A stretch of DNA of 64,000 nucleotides from Anthoceros angustus (GCA_010909165.1 MU008192.1:124001-188000); one strand, 5' to 3'. Shown: positions 24,110-35,618, counted from the stretch's first letter. The notes: a model not told the origin generated them from the sequence alone. A program made the numbers and translations.

Positions 24110-25560
24110 GACCTAAGGGTCCCGATTGTCCGAGAACCCACCGACTTGCTCCGGATCATGTATGGAGGTCCTTGACGGACTGCGGAGATGCCGGCTCACG
24201 GACTTTGGGAGCCTCACCGGCCGTGGAAGAAACACGGGTCCTGCTACCGCCATGGACGGTATGCCTGGGGTCTCGGCGGATGGCCGAGAAGACCTGTGGA
24301 GGAAGCCACCCGAGGCGCATGGTACCTCCGTGAGCTGGAGGGAGCCTGTGAGGCGAGAAGGAAGGCCAAGCTCTCGGATTGAGGAAGGAAAACGCCGGAG
24401 GCGGAGAGGAGGTCTGGTCCATCCGCAAGGACCGACCAAATTCCTTCACCGAGGAACAAGGCCAAGGAGGAAGCGATGGGAGGCGGAGGACCTCGGGAAA
24501 GAATGAGCGGAGGAGGAGGCGAGAGAGAAGAGGGAGGAGGCCGGACCCGGAGGAAGGCCGGACCCGGAGGAAGGCCGGACCCGGAGGAAGCCGTGAGGAG
24601 GAGAGGCTCGGTGAAGGTGGCCAAGGAGGCGGAGGCCACGGCGAGGCCGATCGCGATCACTATCGGCGTGATCGGGCCGGTGGAGGAGGCGGAGGAAGGC
24701 CGGACCCGGAGGAAGGCCGAGCAAGCCAAGGAGGAAGGCCGGACCCGGAGGAAGCCGTGAGGAGGCATCGGAGGCCAGCCCGGGAGATTGGGGACCCTGT
24801 GGTGCAGGAGGTAGAAGGCGGCGGAGGAGGCGGAGGCTGGAGGACACCTTGGAGTTGCAACTCCAAGATGCATCGGAGCAGCAGGGGGTTCTCAACGAGA
24901 GAATCCAAGACTTCGAGCGAGAGGTAGAACGCCTCCAGCTCCGCTTGAAGACGGAGGAGAATAGGCGACGGTGCAAGGAGTTCGACGTCGCAAGGTTGCA
25001 GCAGGATGTGGAGGAAGCCAGGAGTCGGACGGGGATACCGGCCCGCCTGGAGAAGGAAGTGGCGGACCTCCGGGAAAGAATAGACGGAGGAGGAGGAGGA
25101 AGCGATGGGAGGCGGAGGAGGAGGAGGCTACGGTTGCTCGTCCGGCCAGGAGGCGAAGGGAGCTCGGCTCCATGGCCCATAAGCGGAGGAAGCGATGGGA
25201 GGCGAAGGAAGGCCGGACCCGGAGGAGAACGCCGAGCAGCCAAGGTTGCAAGAGGAGGCGGCCTTGGCGGCCTCAAGGAAGGAGGAGGCCGGACCCGGAG
25301 GAAGCTCGGCCTCGGGACCTAAGGGTCCCGAGGTCCGCCTCAAGGAAGGAGGAGGCCGGACCCGGAGGAGGGAGTACCGTGCCCGGCTCATGTAGAGGAG
25401 GCGATTCAAGTCGATTCCGACCGCCTACTACCACGCAGAGCTCCTCAAGGCTCGAGGTCCCGCGCCACCCTAGGCGGGAGGTGGACTTCGGAAGGATGGA
25501 AGGAGGAGGCGAGAGGACAGCGGCCGCATCGAGCCGGTCTGTCGCCCGGCGGGGAAGGGC
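24110..25560 (+). repeat. Second direct repeat pair, copy 1, with coiled-coil coding remnant
   Basis: Contains ATGGAGGTCCTTGACGGAC (about 24,161), GTCTGGTCCATCCGCA (about 24,412) and a frame at about 24,849-25,080. That frame is strongly heptad-like (LNERIQDFEREVERLQLRLK and LEKEVADLRERI), so it encodes a coiled coil. Each element recurs about 1.46-1.56 kb downstream. The setting resembles the coiled-coil part of plant gypsy-type gag or accessory proteins, but I cannot assign it. Confidence 0.7.
24537..24770 (+). repeat. GGACCCGGAGGAAGGCC minisatellite
   Basis: Units of 15-17 bp repeat three times at 24,541-24,592 and reappear singly or in pairs throughout 24,690-27,070, interspersed with GGAGGCGGAGG runs. 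These give Arg/Gly/Glu-rich open frames on one strand and Ser/Pro/Leu-rich frames on the other, with no sign of selection. Confidence 0.8.
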
Positions 25561-27010
25561 AAAAGGCGTGCTCCGGACTCCATCACCTCCATGAGCCCGA
25601 GAAAAAGGCGGAGAAGGGCTCATGACCAAAAGGGCCAAGGAGGAAGCTCGAGCTCGGCCTCGGGACCTAAGGGTCTGATTGGGTCGGAGAACCCAGTCCG
25701 GACTTGCTCGGCTGCGGTATGGAGGTCCTTGACGGACCGTGAGATCGGCTCCACGGACTTTGTGGGAGCCTCACGGCGGCCGTGGAAGAAACACAGGCGG
25801 GTCACAGCTACGTCATGGGCGGTATGCTCAGAATGCATGCGGGATGGCGAAGGCCCGGAGGTGGAAGCCACCGGGCGCATGGTACTCCTCCGAGGCGGTT
25901 GGAGGAGGCGGAGAAGGAAGGCCAAGCTCTCGGCGGATTGAGAAGGCGGAGGCGAGAGGAGGTCTGGTCCATCCGCAGGGGCCGGACCAAATTCCTTGGA
26001 GGAGGAAGGCCAAGGAGGCCCAAGGAGGCGGCGGAGGACCTCTGCGAGCGAAGGAGGCTCGGTGAAGGTGGCCAGGAGGCGGAGGAGGAGGAAGGTTGGG
26101 TCAGGCCGGACCCGGAGGAAGGCCAAGGAGGCGGAGGCTCGGTGAAGGTGGCCAGGAGGCGGAGGCCACGGCGAGGCCGATCGCGATCACTATCGTGATC
26201 GGGCCGGTGGAGGCGGCGGAGGCCACGGCGAGGCGGAGGCTCGGTGAAGGTGGCCAGGAGGCGGAGGAGGAGGCGGAGGAGGCCGGCACCGGGAGATTGG
26301 GGACCTCGAGTGCAGTGCGGAGGTAGAAGAGGCGGCGGCGGAGGCTGGAGGGCACAAGGACACCTTGGGTTGCAACTCCAAGATGCATCGGAGGCGGCGG
26401 GGGTTCTCAGCGAGAGAATCCAAGACTTGACGAGAGGTAGAAACGCCTCCAGCTCCGCTTGAAGACGGAGGAGAATAGGCGGCGGTGCAAGGAGTTCGGC
26501 GTCGCAAGGTTGCGGCGGAGGCGGAGGAGGAGGCGGAGGAGGAGGATCTTGGAGGAGGCCGGACCCGGAGGAGAAGTGGCGGACCTCGGGAAAGAATGAG
26601 CGGAGGAAGAAAGCCTTTGGAGGAGGCTACGGTTGCTCGTCCGGTTGCGAGCGAAGGGCTCGGCTCCATGGCCCATAAGCGGAGGAGGAGAGCGTCGGCG
26701 GCGAAGGTTGCAAGAGGTAAGGCGGCCTTGGCGGCCTCAAGGAAGGAGGAGGCCGGACCCGGAGGAAGCGATGGGAGGCGAGGAGGAGGCGGCGGTGGGC
26801 GATCTGCTCGATTTGGAGCACCTGGAGGAGAATGCAGGTGCTCGGGCTCATGTAGAGGAGGCGATTGACAAGTCGATTCCGACCGCCTACTACCACGCAG
26901 AGCTCCTCAAGGCTGGAGGTCTGCGCCACCCTAGGCGGGAGGTGGACTTCGGAAGGATGGAAGGAGGCGGAGGAGGCGGACCGGGGCAACACAGGGAGTC
27001 CTAGGAGCTG
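25561..27010 (+). repeat. Second direct repeat pair, copy 2
   Basis: Repeats the order of copy 1: TATGGAGGTCCTTGACGGAC (25,716), GTCTGGTCCATCCGCA (25,962), the coiled-coil segment (26,360-26,520, frame broken) and the segment CGACCGCCTACTACCACGCA (26,880). The coiled-coil frame is interrupted by small indels. Confidence 0.7.
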
Positions 27011-27224
27011 CTTGATGACGGCAGCAGCAGGGAGAGCAGGAGGAGGAAGGCCGGACCCGGAGGAAGGTCGCCACACCGGAGGTAAGCACTCGGCACCCTC
27101 GCATGGAAGGACGAGGGGAGGATCTTGGAGAGGAAGGGGAAAGGGTGCAACCGGGCATTCGGGAACCAAGGGAGGGCTCAGTGGATGAACCCGTGACTAG
27201 CCCGGTGAGGAGGCATGCCCAGGA

Positions 27225-27570
27225 GTCTGAGGGTCCGGACTTTGTCCGGACTCCCGAGGAAAGGCCGGATCCCGAGGTCCGGCCCCCTGAAGGAAGTCGG
27301 ACTTAGGGATCCAGACTCTAGTGACGAGTCCGGACCCTGAGGTCCGGACCCTGTGGGGTTGGGTCCAAGACCGACCTCAGAGGCAAGTCCGGCCCCAAAT
27401 CTGGACTTAGGGATCCAGGACTCTAGTAGTCAGGACCGAGGTCCGGACCCGAGGAAGGTTGGGTCAGGCCGGACCCGGAGGCAAGTCCGGACCCAGGGCC
27501 GGACTCGAGGAGGCCAGGCCGGACCCGGAGGCCGGACCTAGAGGTCCGGACCGAGTCGAGACAGGTCCCG
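27225..27570 (+). repeat. GTCCGGAC-rich palindrome cluster
   Basis: About a dozen copies of GTCCGGAC or near matches, such as AGGTCCGGAC, within 350 bp, in both AGGTCCGGACC and GGACCCGGAGG contexts. GTCCGGAC is a perfect palindrome. The cluster looks like satellite-type amplification of a short GC motif. Confidence 0.75.
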
Positions 27571-27779
27571 AGGTCCAAACTGGGAGTGGGGAGAGCCACC
27601 ACCACCCAAGCAGATCCACCTTGAGGGCCCATCACAGGGGGCCAGAGAGAGAAGAGGGAGGACGAGGAAGACTTGGTGGTGATCGGCCGCCGCCGGGCGC
27701 AGCCTGCACCTGGAAGAAGGGTCCCGCCTCGCGGATCATCCGATTAGGTGCTTGGCATGATCGAGCTCGGCTTTGGGCC

Positions 27780-28060
27780 GGTGCCAAGAAGGAATCTATC
27801 TCACCCCACCACCACGGCGATAGGCGGAATAGGGAGGATAGTAGGCGGCCGGTTAGGCACACCGAAATGGCCTCACCGTAATAGAGGTGTAATAAAGGCG
27901 CCGACCTTCGGCGAGTATAAGAGGGCTAAGGCCTAATAAATCATCTTTCTCTTGGTGTTGATGCCGCTTCTGCGCACCTTTGTGTGTCTTCTGCTAACGT
28001 GAGTCCCGAGTCACGAGTGCACGGCGCCTCGGAGATTGATGTGGTCCCGTGACGACCTAA
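27780..28060 (+). mobile_element. LTR-like promoter/polyadenylation segment
   Basis: The string GAGTATAAGAGGGCTAAGGC (TATA-like) is followed within 20 bp by AATAAA and a T-rich stretch, then CTTTGTGTGTCTTCTGCTAACG. A TATA box close to a polyadenylation signal is the usual layout of plant Ty3/gypsy LTRs. It may be the right LTR of the degenerate element that fills 20-28 kb. A partner LTR was not found by eye. Confidence 0.4.
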
Positions 28061-28976
28061 CGTGTTGTGGTGTGTGCGGGGAAGGGTGATCTGACCCGTG
28101 CTCGTCCGAGCCGACCCAAAGACCGAACGGACTGAACGTGAGCCGAGGAACTCCGGAGGGCGGCAGAGCCGGACGGAGAGGCCCCAACGAACGAGGAGGT
28201 CCGGATCGTAACCGCCTTTCCTAAGACCGATGGAGAGTGTAGCGTGAGTGGAGAGAGGAAAGGACTGGAAGTGTGAGTGACGAATGTGAACGATACGGAC
28301 GCGAACGGGTCCCTAAACGTTTGGCCATACCGGCTCAGACGGAACGCTAAGTAGAGTTAGGCGTATGTGTGCGTTGAGGCTGAACGGGCGCAAAGTGAGG
28401 TAAGAATCATCTGAAACGCGGCAAACGGAGCCTATCATTCCCTTGGGAACGGACTTCTTCCTACAACGACACGGATTGTGCGCCCGCCATCGAAAGTCGC
28501 GCCACGGAAAGTAATCGGGGCCTTCCAGCCCCATCACGAACTCTGTCACCCTCCCGAGTTGGCTCTGCAGCTGGCTGCACCCGCCACGCGGAGTTTTAAG
28601 TCGGTGGACACAGCCACTTGAAGTATCAAGGAGCGACATCACCCAAAAAAGAAAAAAAAAGAAGGGGTGAAACTTCTGGATGTCCCAAACGGCATGCCAT
28701 AAGCCACCAAAGAGTGAAGGTAGCACGTATGCCAAAATATATGTACATACTTTTTCTCAAGTCTGCCCTAAACGATGGAAGTGGGTAGCCAACAAAGAGT
28801 GAAGGCAGCACGTACAAATGTCGCGTGCGTGCATGTGGTACGGTGTCGATTGGGAAATACGTCCATCGCGATGTTGCAGAGCCTAAATTTTGGGGCATGT
28901 GTTGAGCAAGGATGCCGCGTGCAGTCCTGGTGCATGAGCTAACAAGGAAGATTGCAAGCGCTGGAGGCAGGGGGCG
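28061..28976. other. Repeat flank, no gene supported
   Basis: CpG-rich to about 28,300, then mixed. A short duplication (AAAGAGTGAAGG-AGCACGTA at about 28,708 and 28,794) is visible. Minus-strand ORFs (28,313-28,735; 28,626-29,222) show no family signal. Confidence 0.5.
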
Positions 28977-29951
28977 ATGCAAGCGGTCAAGGACAGGCTG
29001 GTGGCACGCTATGTTGTCGCCAAGGCTTCCTTTATGGACACATACACTGCCGTCAAGGTGGGATGCTTGCCTTGTGAAATTGCCACCATTTTCGTTCCCC
29101 GGGATGGCGGCTGAATCCACGTGATGCTCATGCTTAGGGGCACGCCATCTAAGCAGCGCCCGGCTATGCTGATGGTGAATTGGTGGTGGAACAGGCCGTC
29201 TTCGAGAAAAATAGTGTGGCATTCACTATCAGCGCATCCTTAGCATCAGCTGGGGCAGCATGGGCTGGTGAGGAGCTTGCCTTTTGGATCCGTGGGCTGC
29301 ACCTTGGAGCGGACGATGATTTTTCTTTGTTTTTCACCTGTACCTGTCTTGTTTGGTTACCTGAATGGCCGCTGCTGCCCTAATGTGCAGGATACACCGC
29401 CCGTCAGGTTCACCAAAAGAAGGTGGAGGATCGGCTGAATTCCATCGAGCAAGTTGTAGGGCCTCTCCCCTTCATGTCTCATCTTTGCAGAAAACATCCA
29501 GTGAGGTTTACCTGAACCTTGTTACCTCGTTACCTCCTTGGCACTGATGCTGGTGCTGGCAGATGGCAACGGTGCATCACTTGGAGGAGGCACAGGTGCA
29601 GGCATTGACGTACACAGGATTGAGCTACACGGCGTGTGCAGCAACTGCTGGAACCACGCTAGTGATAGGGTATGTTAAAAAACTGGTAGCGTCCATTCGG
29701 ATCGGAGGGCTCACCTTCTCACAAGTTCCGTGTCTCTTGGTATGAACTCGTTTGCCGTATAATTCCTTCTTCCTGCCAGGTATGGGCTTGGTTGGCGGGG
29801 TGGACGATGGTCTGCGATGAAGAAGTTCCAAAAGCAGCAGCAGAAGCTCCTTCAAGCATCTTCACAGAAAATTCTTCCCTCTAAGTCCAGCTTGAGTCAA
29901 TATGTTTCCAACTTAAGGACAGGAACGAAGGACCAAGTTTCGCGTGATTGA
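28977..29951 (+). CDS. Small conserved-looking membrane protein, five exons, unknown function
   Basis: Exons 28977-29057, 29195-29267, 29391-29455, 29563-29669 and 29780-29951 join in frame to 165 residues. The product starts MQAVKDRLVARYVVAKASFM. It has a hydrophobic Ala/Ser-rich helix (VAFTISASLASAGAAWAGYT), a charged stretch (QVHQKKVEDRLNSIEQV), a second hydrophobic helix (YTACAATAGTTLVIGYGLG), then WRGGRWSAMKKFQKQQQKLL and a basic tail. Two membrane helices joined by a short coiled linker suggest an organelle or ER membrane protein. I cannot name the family. A tiny 15-bp exon (29491-29505) could be added without changing frame. The start is the first ATG of the exon, but an upstream exon cannot be excluded. 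Confidence 0.6.
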
Positions 29952-30277
29952 AGTACCTACCCCGTTTTCTGTATACTTGCTCTGTTGTACAAGTTCCTCC
30001 TCAATGGTGGGCGTCTTTTATTCATTCCAGTTTCTGGAGCCTTGTCTCCAACCTTGCAAGCCTCATGTAGCTCAGACAGATCGATTCTCCTTGCACTCGA
30101 CAAGGGTCGCTGTGGTATCCTTTGGTGAACTTGAACGGCTGACCCTGCGGTACCCGATGGGAAGCCAACCGTCTTGGAGCGTGGTATAACGTCGAAGACA
30201 ATTCCGAGGGAAGGGCTGCATGACGTGGAAGACTCTTGTGGGAGGGGCTGTCATTGGGCAAAGTTTGCCGACCAGCA
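29952..30277. other. Intergenic, 5' flank of homoserine dehydrogenase
   Basis: Only 326 bp separate the two genes. It holds the 3' UTR of one and the leader of the next; no further element is recognised. Confidence 0.5.
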
Positions 30278-32444
30278 ATGTCGGGATCCATGAGGACGAA
30301 TATCCCGGTCTTGCTCTTGGGATGTGGTGGTGTCGGCCAGCAGCTGCTTCTTGCCATACTGGCAACCAGAAAGGAGCACGCCTTAAGAAAGGTGCGCATC
30401 GTCTTCCAGTTTACTCCACTCCATAGCACCAGCTGAGCATGTCACTTGGAGTTGCGGGTTGCATCAGATCTATGGCTGATCTGAGAAATTCAACAGGGTC
30501 TGCATTTGGCAGTGGTCGGAGTGGTTGACAGTCGCACTGCTGCGTGGAGTCCAGAAGACAAAGGGATTGACGATGCTGCTCTTCATCGTATTGTCTCAGC
30601 CAAGGCAGCTGGGCTGCCTCTTGATTCGGGTTCACAATTCTGTACCAGTTCTGTGGAACGTGATTTCTGGAATCACAGCCCTTGCATGCATTCACTAGCA
30701 GGACTTGAGGTGCATTGGGGTTCGTGCAGGCGAGGCACAGATCGGGTCACTGGAGTTGCAGTCTAGCGACTTGGTGTTGGTGATGCAGAAAATACGAGAT
30801 GAATTCTTGCCCGGTGGTGAGAATATGTGCATGTAGCTCGTGGCAGTGTCTCACATGGTTATGATACTAATCCACGCCCGTGGCCACAGATTTAGTTATT
30901 GTTGACTGCACAGCAAGTGATAAAACCGGGGGCCTGCTTGCTGAAGCAATCAGTGGGGCTTGCTGTGTGGTTCTCGCAAACAAGAAGCCAATCACAGGGT
31001 CTCTGGTGAGACTTTGTTTGTGTGTCACTCGCAGTCTCGTCCAGCTGCCTGCAGTGATGGTGATCAGTCTGCTGATGACACTGGTGACGGCAGGAGCTGT
31101 TTGACAAAGTCTCGGCGAGCAGTCGCTTCCGATGCGAATCAACTGTAGGGTTGTGAGCAGTTGCATGTTAAAGCTTAATAACCTTTGCGATGACACCTGA
31201 TGTGTGGAACATGCCTGTATGAACAGGTTGGTGCTGGACTGCCCGTGATTGTGTCCTTAAACCGCGCCATTACTGCTGGTGATGCTGTTTATCGTGTGGT
31301 TGGCGCACTCAGTGGTAATTTTGTGCTGGTTTGAACCAACCTTCACTTGACCTCAATCCTCTTCTCTGTTCACAGCAATGTCAAGGGCCAAGGAGCAAGT
31401 AGGTGCAGTCTTTGAAGGTTGTTGAACATGCATGTTGCAGGTACCCTGGGGTATGTTATGAGTGGCCTGCAGGAAGGGCGGCTATTTAGTGATGTCGTGC
31501 AATCAGCCAAAGCTCTCGGATATACAGAACCAGGTACTCTCACTTGAACTGTTGAAGTAGAGCAGCAAGAGCGCGTGTTGGTGCGGGGCAATATCCAAAG
31601 CAATGACAAAACCTTTTCCAAATATGTGTGTGTAGATCCTCGTGATGATCTCAGTGGTATGGACGTTGCAAGGAAGGTAAGCATATTGACTATGTATCTG
31701 CTGTTAGGATTTTTGGGACACCTGAAAACAGAGAAGCAGTTTGATAGTAAGTTGGTTGCAGGCCCTTATCATGGCACGCACCATAGGCTGGCGTATTACA
31801 ATGGCAGATATTGAGGTACGCCTTCTTCTCTAAACGAGGCCAAATGAGGGGACAAGGCTTCTTTCCCATCTCCTCACAATTCAATTCTTCCACAGGTTGA
31901 GAGCATGTACCCCGACAACCTGGGGCCAGCCCACTTGTCAATCAGCGAGTTCCTGGACACAGGTCTCCGCTCCCTGGATGCAGCCATGCAAGCCCGTGTT
32001 GCTGCTGCCACAGCCAAAGGCTGTGTGTTGAGATACGTTGCCACAGTGGAGAACAACATGTGAGTTGTTTTCTCACATGACTTGCTTGTCCCAAGCCCAC
32101 AACTTGCTCGCTTGTTTAGTACTAACCACTAAGCCATGGATCGGGACAGATGCAAAGCCGGCTTAGTGGACGTGCCAAAGGATTCTCCGCTCGGCCGTCT
32201 GTCGGGCAGCAACAATCTGGTAAACCATGTCTTGTATTCCATCAATTGCCTATCTTCCTCATCCATGATGTTCTGAGGCCTCCATCTGTCATGACATGCT
32301 TGCATGCAGATTGAGATACACAGCAAATGCTACAGCCCTTCTCCCTTGGTAATTCAGGGAGCTGGCGCAGGAAATGAAACCACTGCTGCCGGTGTTCTGG
32401 CAGACATTGTGGACCTACAGGACCACTTTTCAAAAACCTTTTAG
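30278..32444 (+). CDS. Monofunctional homoserine dehydrogenase
   Basis: Reduces aspartate semialdehyde to homoserine with NAD(P)H in the Thr/Met branch of the aspartate pathway. Twelve exons sum to 381 residues: 30278-30391, 30497-30629, 30730-30816, 30890-31005, 31094-31144, 31227-31314, 31441-31533, 31636-31676, 31762-31815, 31896-32059, 32150-32219, 32310-32444. The Rossmann fold starts at VLLLGCGGVGQQLL (GxGxxG). It is followed by VVGVVDSRTA, LVIVDCTASDKT, VLANKKPITG, GAGLPVIV, GTLGYVMSGL, the catalytic-region DPRDDLSGMDVARK and GAGAGNETTAAGVLADIVDL near the end. No aspartate kinase or ACT domain is present, unlike the bifunctional AK-HSD of plants. It matches the monofunctional plant paralog (Arabidopsis At5g21060 type). 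There is no clear transit peptide, so it may be cytosolic. Confidence 0.92.
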
Positions 32445-33349
32445 GGGAAGCTATCCGGCAACAAAAACGATGAACACTCTCGTGAACCACTTTTTTGAGA
32501 CGCGTTTCGGAATACAATGTACCCAACCTGCAATGCTTCACTTGGGTTCATCCCATCCCATCTTTACGTGCACAATTTTTCCACTGCTTTGCAGGCGATT
32601 GTCAAATTTTTGGCCATTTAAGAAAGCAACCGGAGAGAAGTGTGTTTACTTGGCATTTGAAATCGCCACGTCGGTGATGCGCATTATCCAGAGCCACCGG
32701 GAGATGCCTCGACGCCACTCTCTCTCTCCAGTGCCAGCCCTTGGTCTTCCCACGGAGAGCTAAGCGGGCAGCGGTTCGGCGGGGGAGTTATTGAGCGGGT
32801 GAGTTGATCGCGGCTGTGGCGGGACAGCGCCCGGGCTTGCCGTGTTCGGTCAGACAAGGCGCCGCCGGCGGCAACGCGGGCACGGCTAAGCCGGGCGCTG
32901 AGTCGTGACGCTCACTGTGACGATGGAGTCTGACCGGTCTAGCTCCGCCTGACTGGCCCGCTGCGCGTTGTACGGGGTCAGGGGAATTATAGGTCGGGCG
33001 CGGGAATAGCACAGGGGGCATCGTTGCAGGCCGCCATGGTGGCGGAAGGAGCGTGAAGGTGCCAGAAGGATTGTGAGGCTGCGCGCTGGAGATGCAGGCG
33101 TAAATCCGGTCAAGGATTCTTCGCAGTAGCAGCGCAGGCGGCGCAGAGCAGAGCTGCGCGGCGAGGGTGCGGCTTCCAAGGTTGCGAATGCTCTGGAGCT
33201 CTGCTGGAGCGGAGGAATTTTTCGGCTTCCCCACACGCTTGAGAGAGGCAAGTGAGGCAGGCAGGCCGGTAGTCAAGGCCCTGCTGCGGGCGGGCTTCAT
33301 GCGTTAGAGCGGCGAGTGGAACGGGCGGCGCGGCGGTGAGGTCGTGGTC
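32445..33349. other. Intergenic, CpG-rich promoter region of CYP40
   Basis: The distal part (to about 32,760) is mixed in composition. The proximal 550 bp is strongly GC/CpG-rich, as expected for a promoter/leader of a constitutive gene. A minus-strand ORF inside it is listed separately. Confidence 0.5.
32788..33300 (-). CDS. Hypothetical 170-residue ORF, divergent from CYP40
   Basis: A true ATG ORF starting MKPARSRALTTG, with a basic, Ser/Ala/Leu-rich N-terminus resembling a mitochondrial presequence (RNLGSRTLAAQL, ALLLRRILDR). The rest is Pro/Arg-rich without a domain. Its start is only 49 bp from the CYP40 start on the other strand. It may be a small divergent gene sharing a promoter, or chance coding in a GC-rich leader. 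The second is at least as likely. Confidence 0.25.
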   Translation of the reverse strand: MKPARSRALTTGLPASLASLKRVGKPKNSSAPAELQSIRNLGSRTLAAQLCSAPPALLLRRILDRIYACISSAQPHNPSGTFTLLPPPWRPATMPPVLFPRPTYNSPDPVQRAAGQSGGARPVRLHRHSERHDSAPGLAVPALPPAAPCLTEHGKPGRCPATAAINSPAQ

Positions 33350-35618
33350 ATGGCGACTCCCGCCAACCCGCGCTGTTTCTTGGACATCAGCATTGGCGGG
33401 GAACTCGAGGGACGCGTTGTGGTGGAGCTCTTTGCCGACGTCGTGCCGAAGACGGCTGAAAATTTTCGTGCCTTATGTACCGGCGAGAAAGGAGTCGGGG
33501 AATCCACTGGCCGTCCTCTGCACTTCAAGGTACTGCATCAAGTATTGCACCGCAGCATGCAACTTTTCCCCGGTTTCCGGTGCTGCATTTGTTTGGTAGA
33601 ATTCGCACAGAGAGCGTCCGGGAGATGCGCGGATATTTGATTGCGCTTGGTCTCGCCTCGGCTTGACAATCATTGAGCTAAAGGAGTCCTAGGCTCAGGA
33701 CTTGCCTCGGGAAGGGTAGGTCAGGGACGCCTATGAAGTGTATATGTTATTGCACCGATGTTTCCGGCCATGGAGATGACTCCCGTTGGACTTCCCTTCT
33801 AGTCTTGTCAGGCCGCAGTTTGAATTTGTGTTTGTACTCGGAGTTGGGAGGCGTTTTGTGTTCTTAGTCATCTATGCGGTAGTCCATCTTACTTTTAGCT
33901 GATACGTCTGTTCTTGCGAATTGCTTCGCAGGACGTTCCTTTTCACAGGGTTATTAAGGGGTTTATGATTCAAGGCGGGGACTTTTCAGCACGAGACGGG
34001 ACTGGCGGCGAATCTATCTATGGTGCCAAGTTTGAGGATGAGAACTTCATCCTCAAACATGAGCGCAAGGGGATGCTGTCGATGGCTAATGCAGGGCCTA
34101 ACACGAATGGCTCGCAGTTCTTTATTACCACTACACGCACGCAACATCTAGACGGTAAACATGTGGTGTTCGGCAAGGTGCTGAAAGGCATGGGAATAGT
34201 TCGGAGCATTGAGCTCACCAAGACAGATGAAAACACCAATAGCCCTTTGAAGGATGTTTTGATCGCTGACTGTGGAGAGCTAGTTGAGGGTGCGGATGAT
34301 GGAGTTGCAGGTTTCTTTCAGGACGGGGATACGTACCCAGATTATCCCCAGGACCTGGATGAGCAGCCCCCTTTTACTGCTTGGTGGATATCTGCTGTTG
34401 AATCAGCAAAGACTTTTGGAAATGAGAGTTTTAAGGTACTCCACACTTTTGGACACCTGAGTCTCCTCCTGTCCTTGACGAACCGCTGCTGACACTGACG
34501 AACTTATGCTGACACTGGCTTCCTTTATGTCAGAAAGGGGACTACAAGATGGCTATTCGCAAATATCGAAAAGCTTTGCGGTACCTAGATGTTTGCTGGG
34601 AGAAGGAAGAGGTAGACGAAGGTTTGTTTCTCAAGTCATTTTAGTGCGATCCTCTGTGATTTGCTGTGTGATTTTTGTGACCTTAGCGGAAGAGTTATGC
34701 AAGTGGTTCTTGTTAATTCCCATCTAGTCAATTGTTTGCTCTAGGTGATTGCTCTTTCAAAACCTTGATTGTCAGTAATTTGTACTTCATATTGGCCTGG
34801 AGAAAGTGCAAATTTTGTTCTGGAACGATTTTTGATCGTGTCTGTTCTCCTGTGTGGACAGAAAAGAGCAACATGTTCAGGAAAATAAAGTCGATCATCC
34901 TCACCAACAGTGCAGTATGTTGTCTGATTATTGCCAGCTTACAGTTGGTCAGCTTGTTGTTGTTTTTGACTTATCATTTATTTAGCGGAATGGTTATCAA
35001 TACCTGATCTTTTGGTTATCAAGTGCTCAAGGGTTCCGTTGCTCCGCTTATCTCAGGTTCTGATGTGATGACAGGCATGCAAGTTGAAAATAGGAGACGC
35101 CCAGGGTGCTCTTACTGATTGTGAGATTGCTCTTCATAGTGGAGATGACAATGTGAAAGCTTTGTTCCGTCAAGGGCAGGTATATTTATTCTGGGTCGGG
35201 GACTTCACCTGTGAACTCAACAACCGTGACAATTTGTGGATGTGACTGGTCTCTGGCTTGTTATCTGCAGGCTCATATGGCCTTACTGGACTGGGATTCT
35301 GCAGTCAAGAGTCTAACAAAAGCGTCCCTGCTGGTACCTAATGACGGTAGGTAGACACGTTTGTTTTGCGCTTGTTGTGGGAAGATGCTTCTACTTTTTG
35401 GGTCGATCAGAACTCAACTCTCAATTGTCTCGCGCAATCTCAGTCGACATCAAACGTGAGCTGAATGCGGCAAAGAAGAAGGTCATTGTTCTTGTACAGC
35501 TTTGTGCTTGTGAACAAATCTACCACTTAGCAGCTGTCTCACACCTTGAAACTGTCAATTGCAGATTCAGGAACGGCAAGCTAAGGAGCGGCAAGCGTAC
35601 GCAAGGATGTTCGCTTAA
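33350..35618 (+). CDS. CYP40: Cyclophilin 40 (peptidyl-prolyl isomerase with TPR domain)
   Basis: A peptidyl-prolyl cis-trans isomerase co-chaperone of Hsp90; in plants CYP40 (SQUINT) supports AGO1 loading and miRNA function. Eight exons give 365 residues: 33350-33529, 33932-34435, 34534-34621, 34862-34914, 35075-35179, 35271-35346, 35444-35481, 35565-35618. The cyclophilin domain (about 1-175) has [15 protein letters not shown] with the catalytic Arg, [11 protein letters not shown], and [12 protein letters not shown], where His replaces the cyclophilin A Trp as in CYP40s. A linker with [16 protein letters not shown] follows, then three TPRs: [39 protein letters not shown] and [20 protein letters not shown]. 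Positively charged residues in these would clamp the Hsp90 EEVD tail. The C-terminus ([15 protein letters not shown]) is the usual calmodulin-binding-like helix. Length matches the family (about 361). Confidence 0.95.

Noticed and set aside
24244-25276. Long minus-strand ORFs rich in Ser, Pro, Leu and Arg in the GC-rich repeat block
   Set aside because: Arise from translation of GGAGGCGGAGG/GGACCCGG minisatellites; internal peptide repeats follow the DNA repeat, with no family signal.
27780-28060. Full-length LTR retrotransposon covering 20-28 kb
   Set aside because: Only one LTR-like end was seen, and no integrase, RT or protease motifs were found in this interval. Kept as a low-confidence LTR-like segment only.
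32788-33300. Confident mitochondrial protein gene divergent from CYP40
   Set aside because: The start lies 49 bp from the CYP40 ATG in a CpG-rich leader, and beyond a presequence-like N-terminus there is no domain. Listed only as hypothetical.
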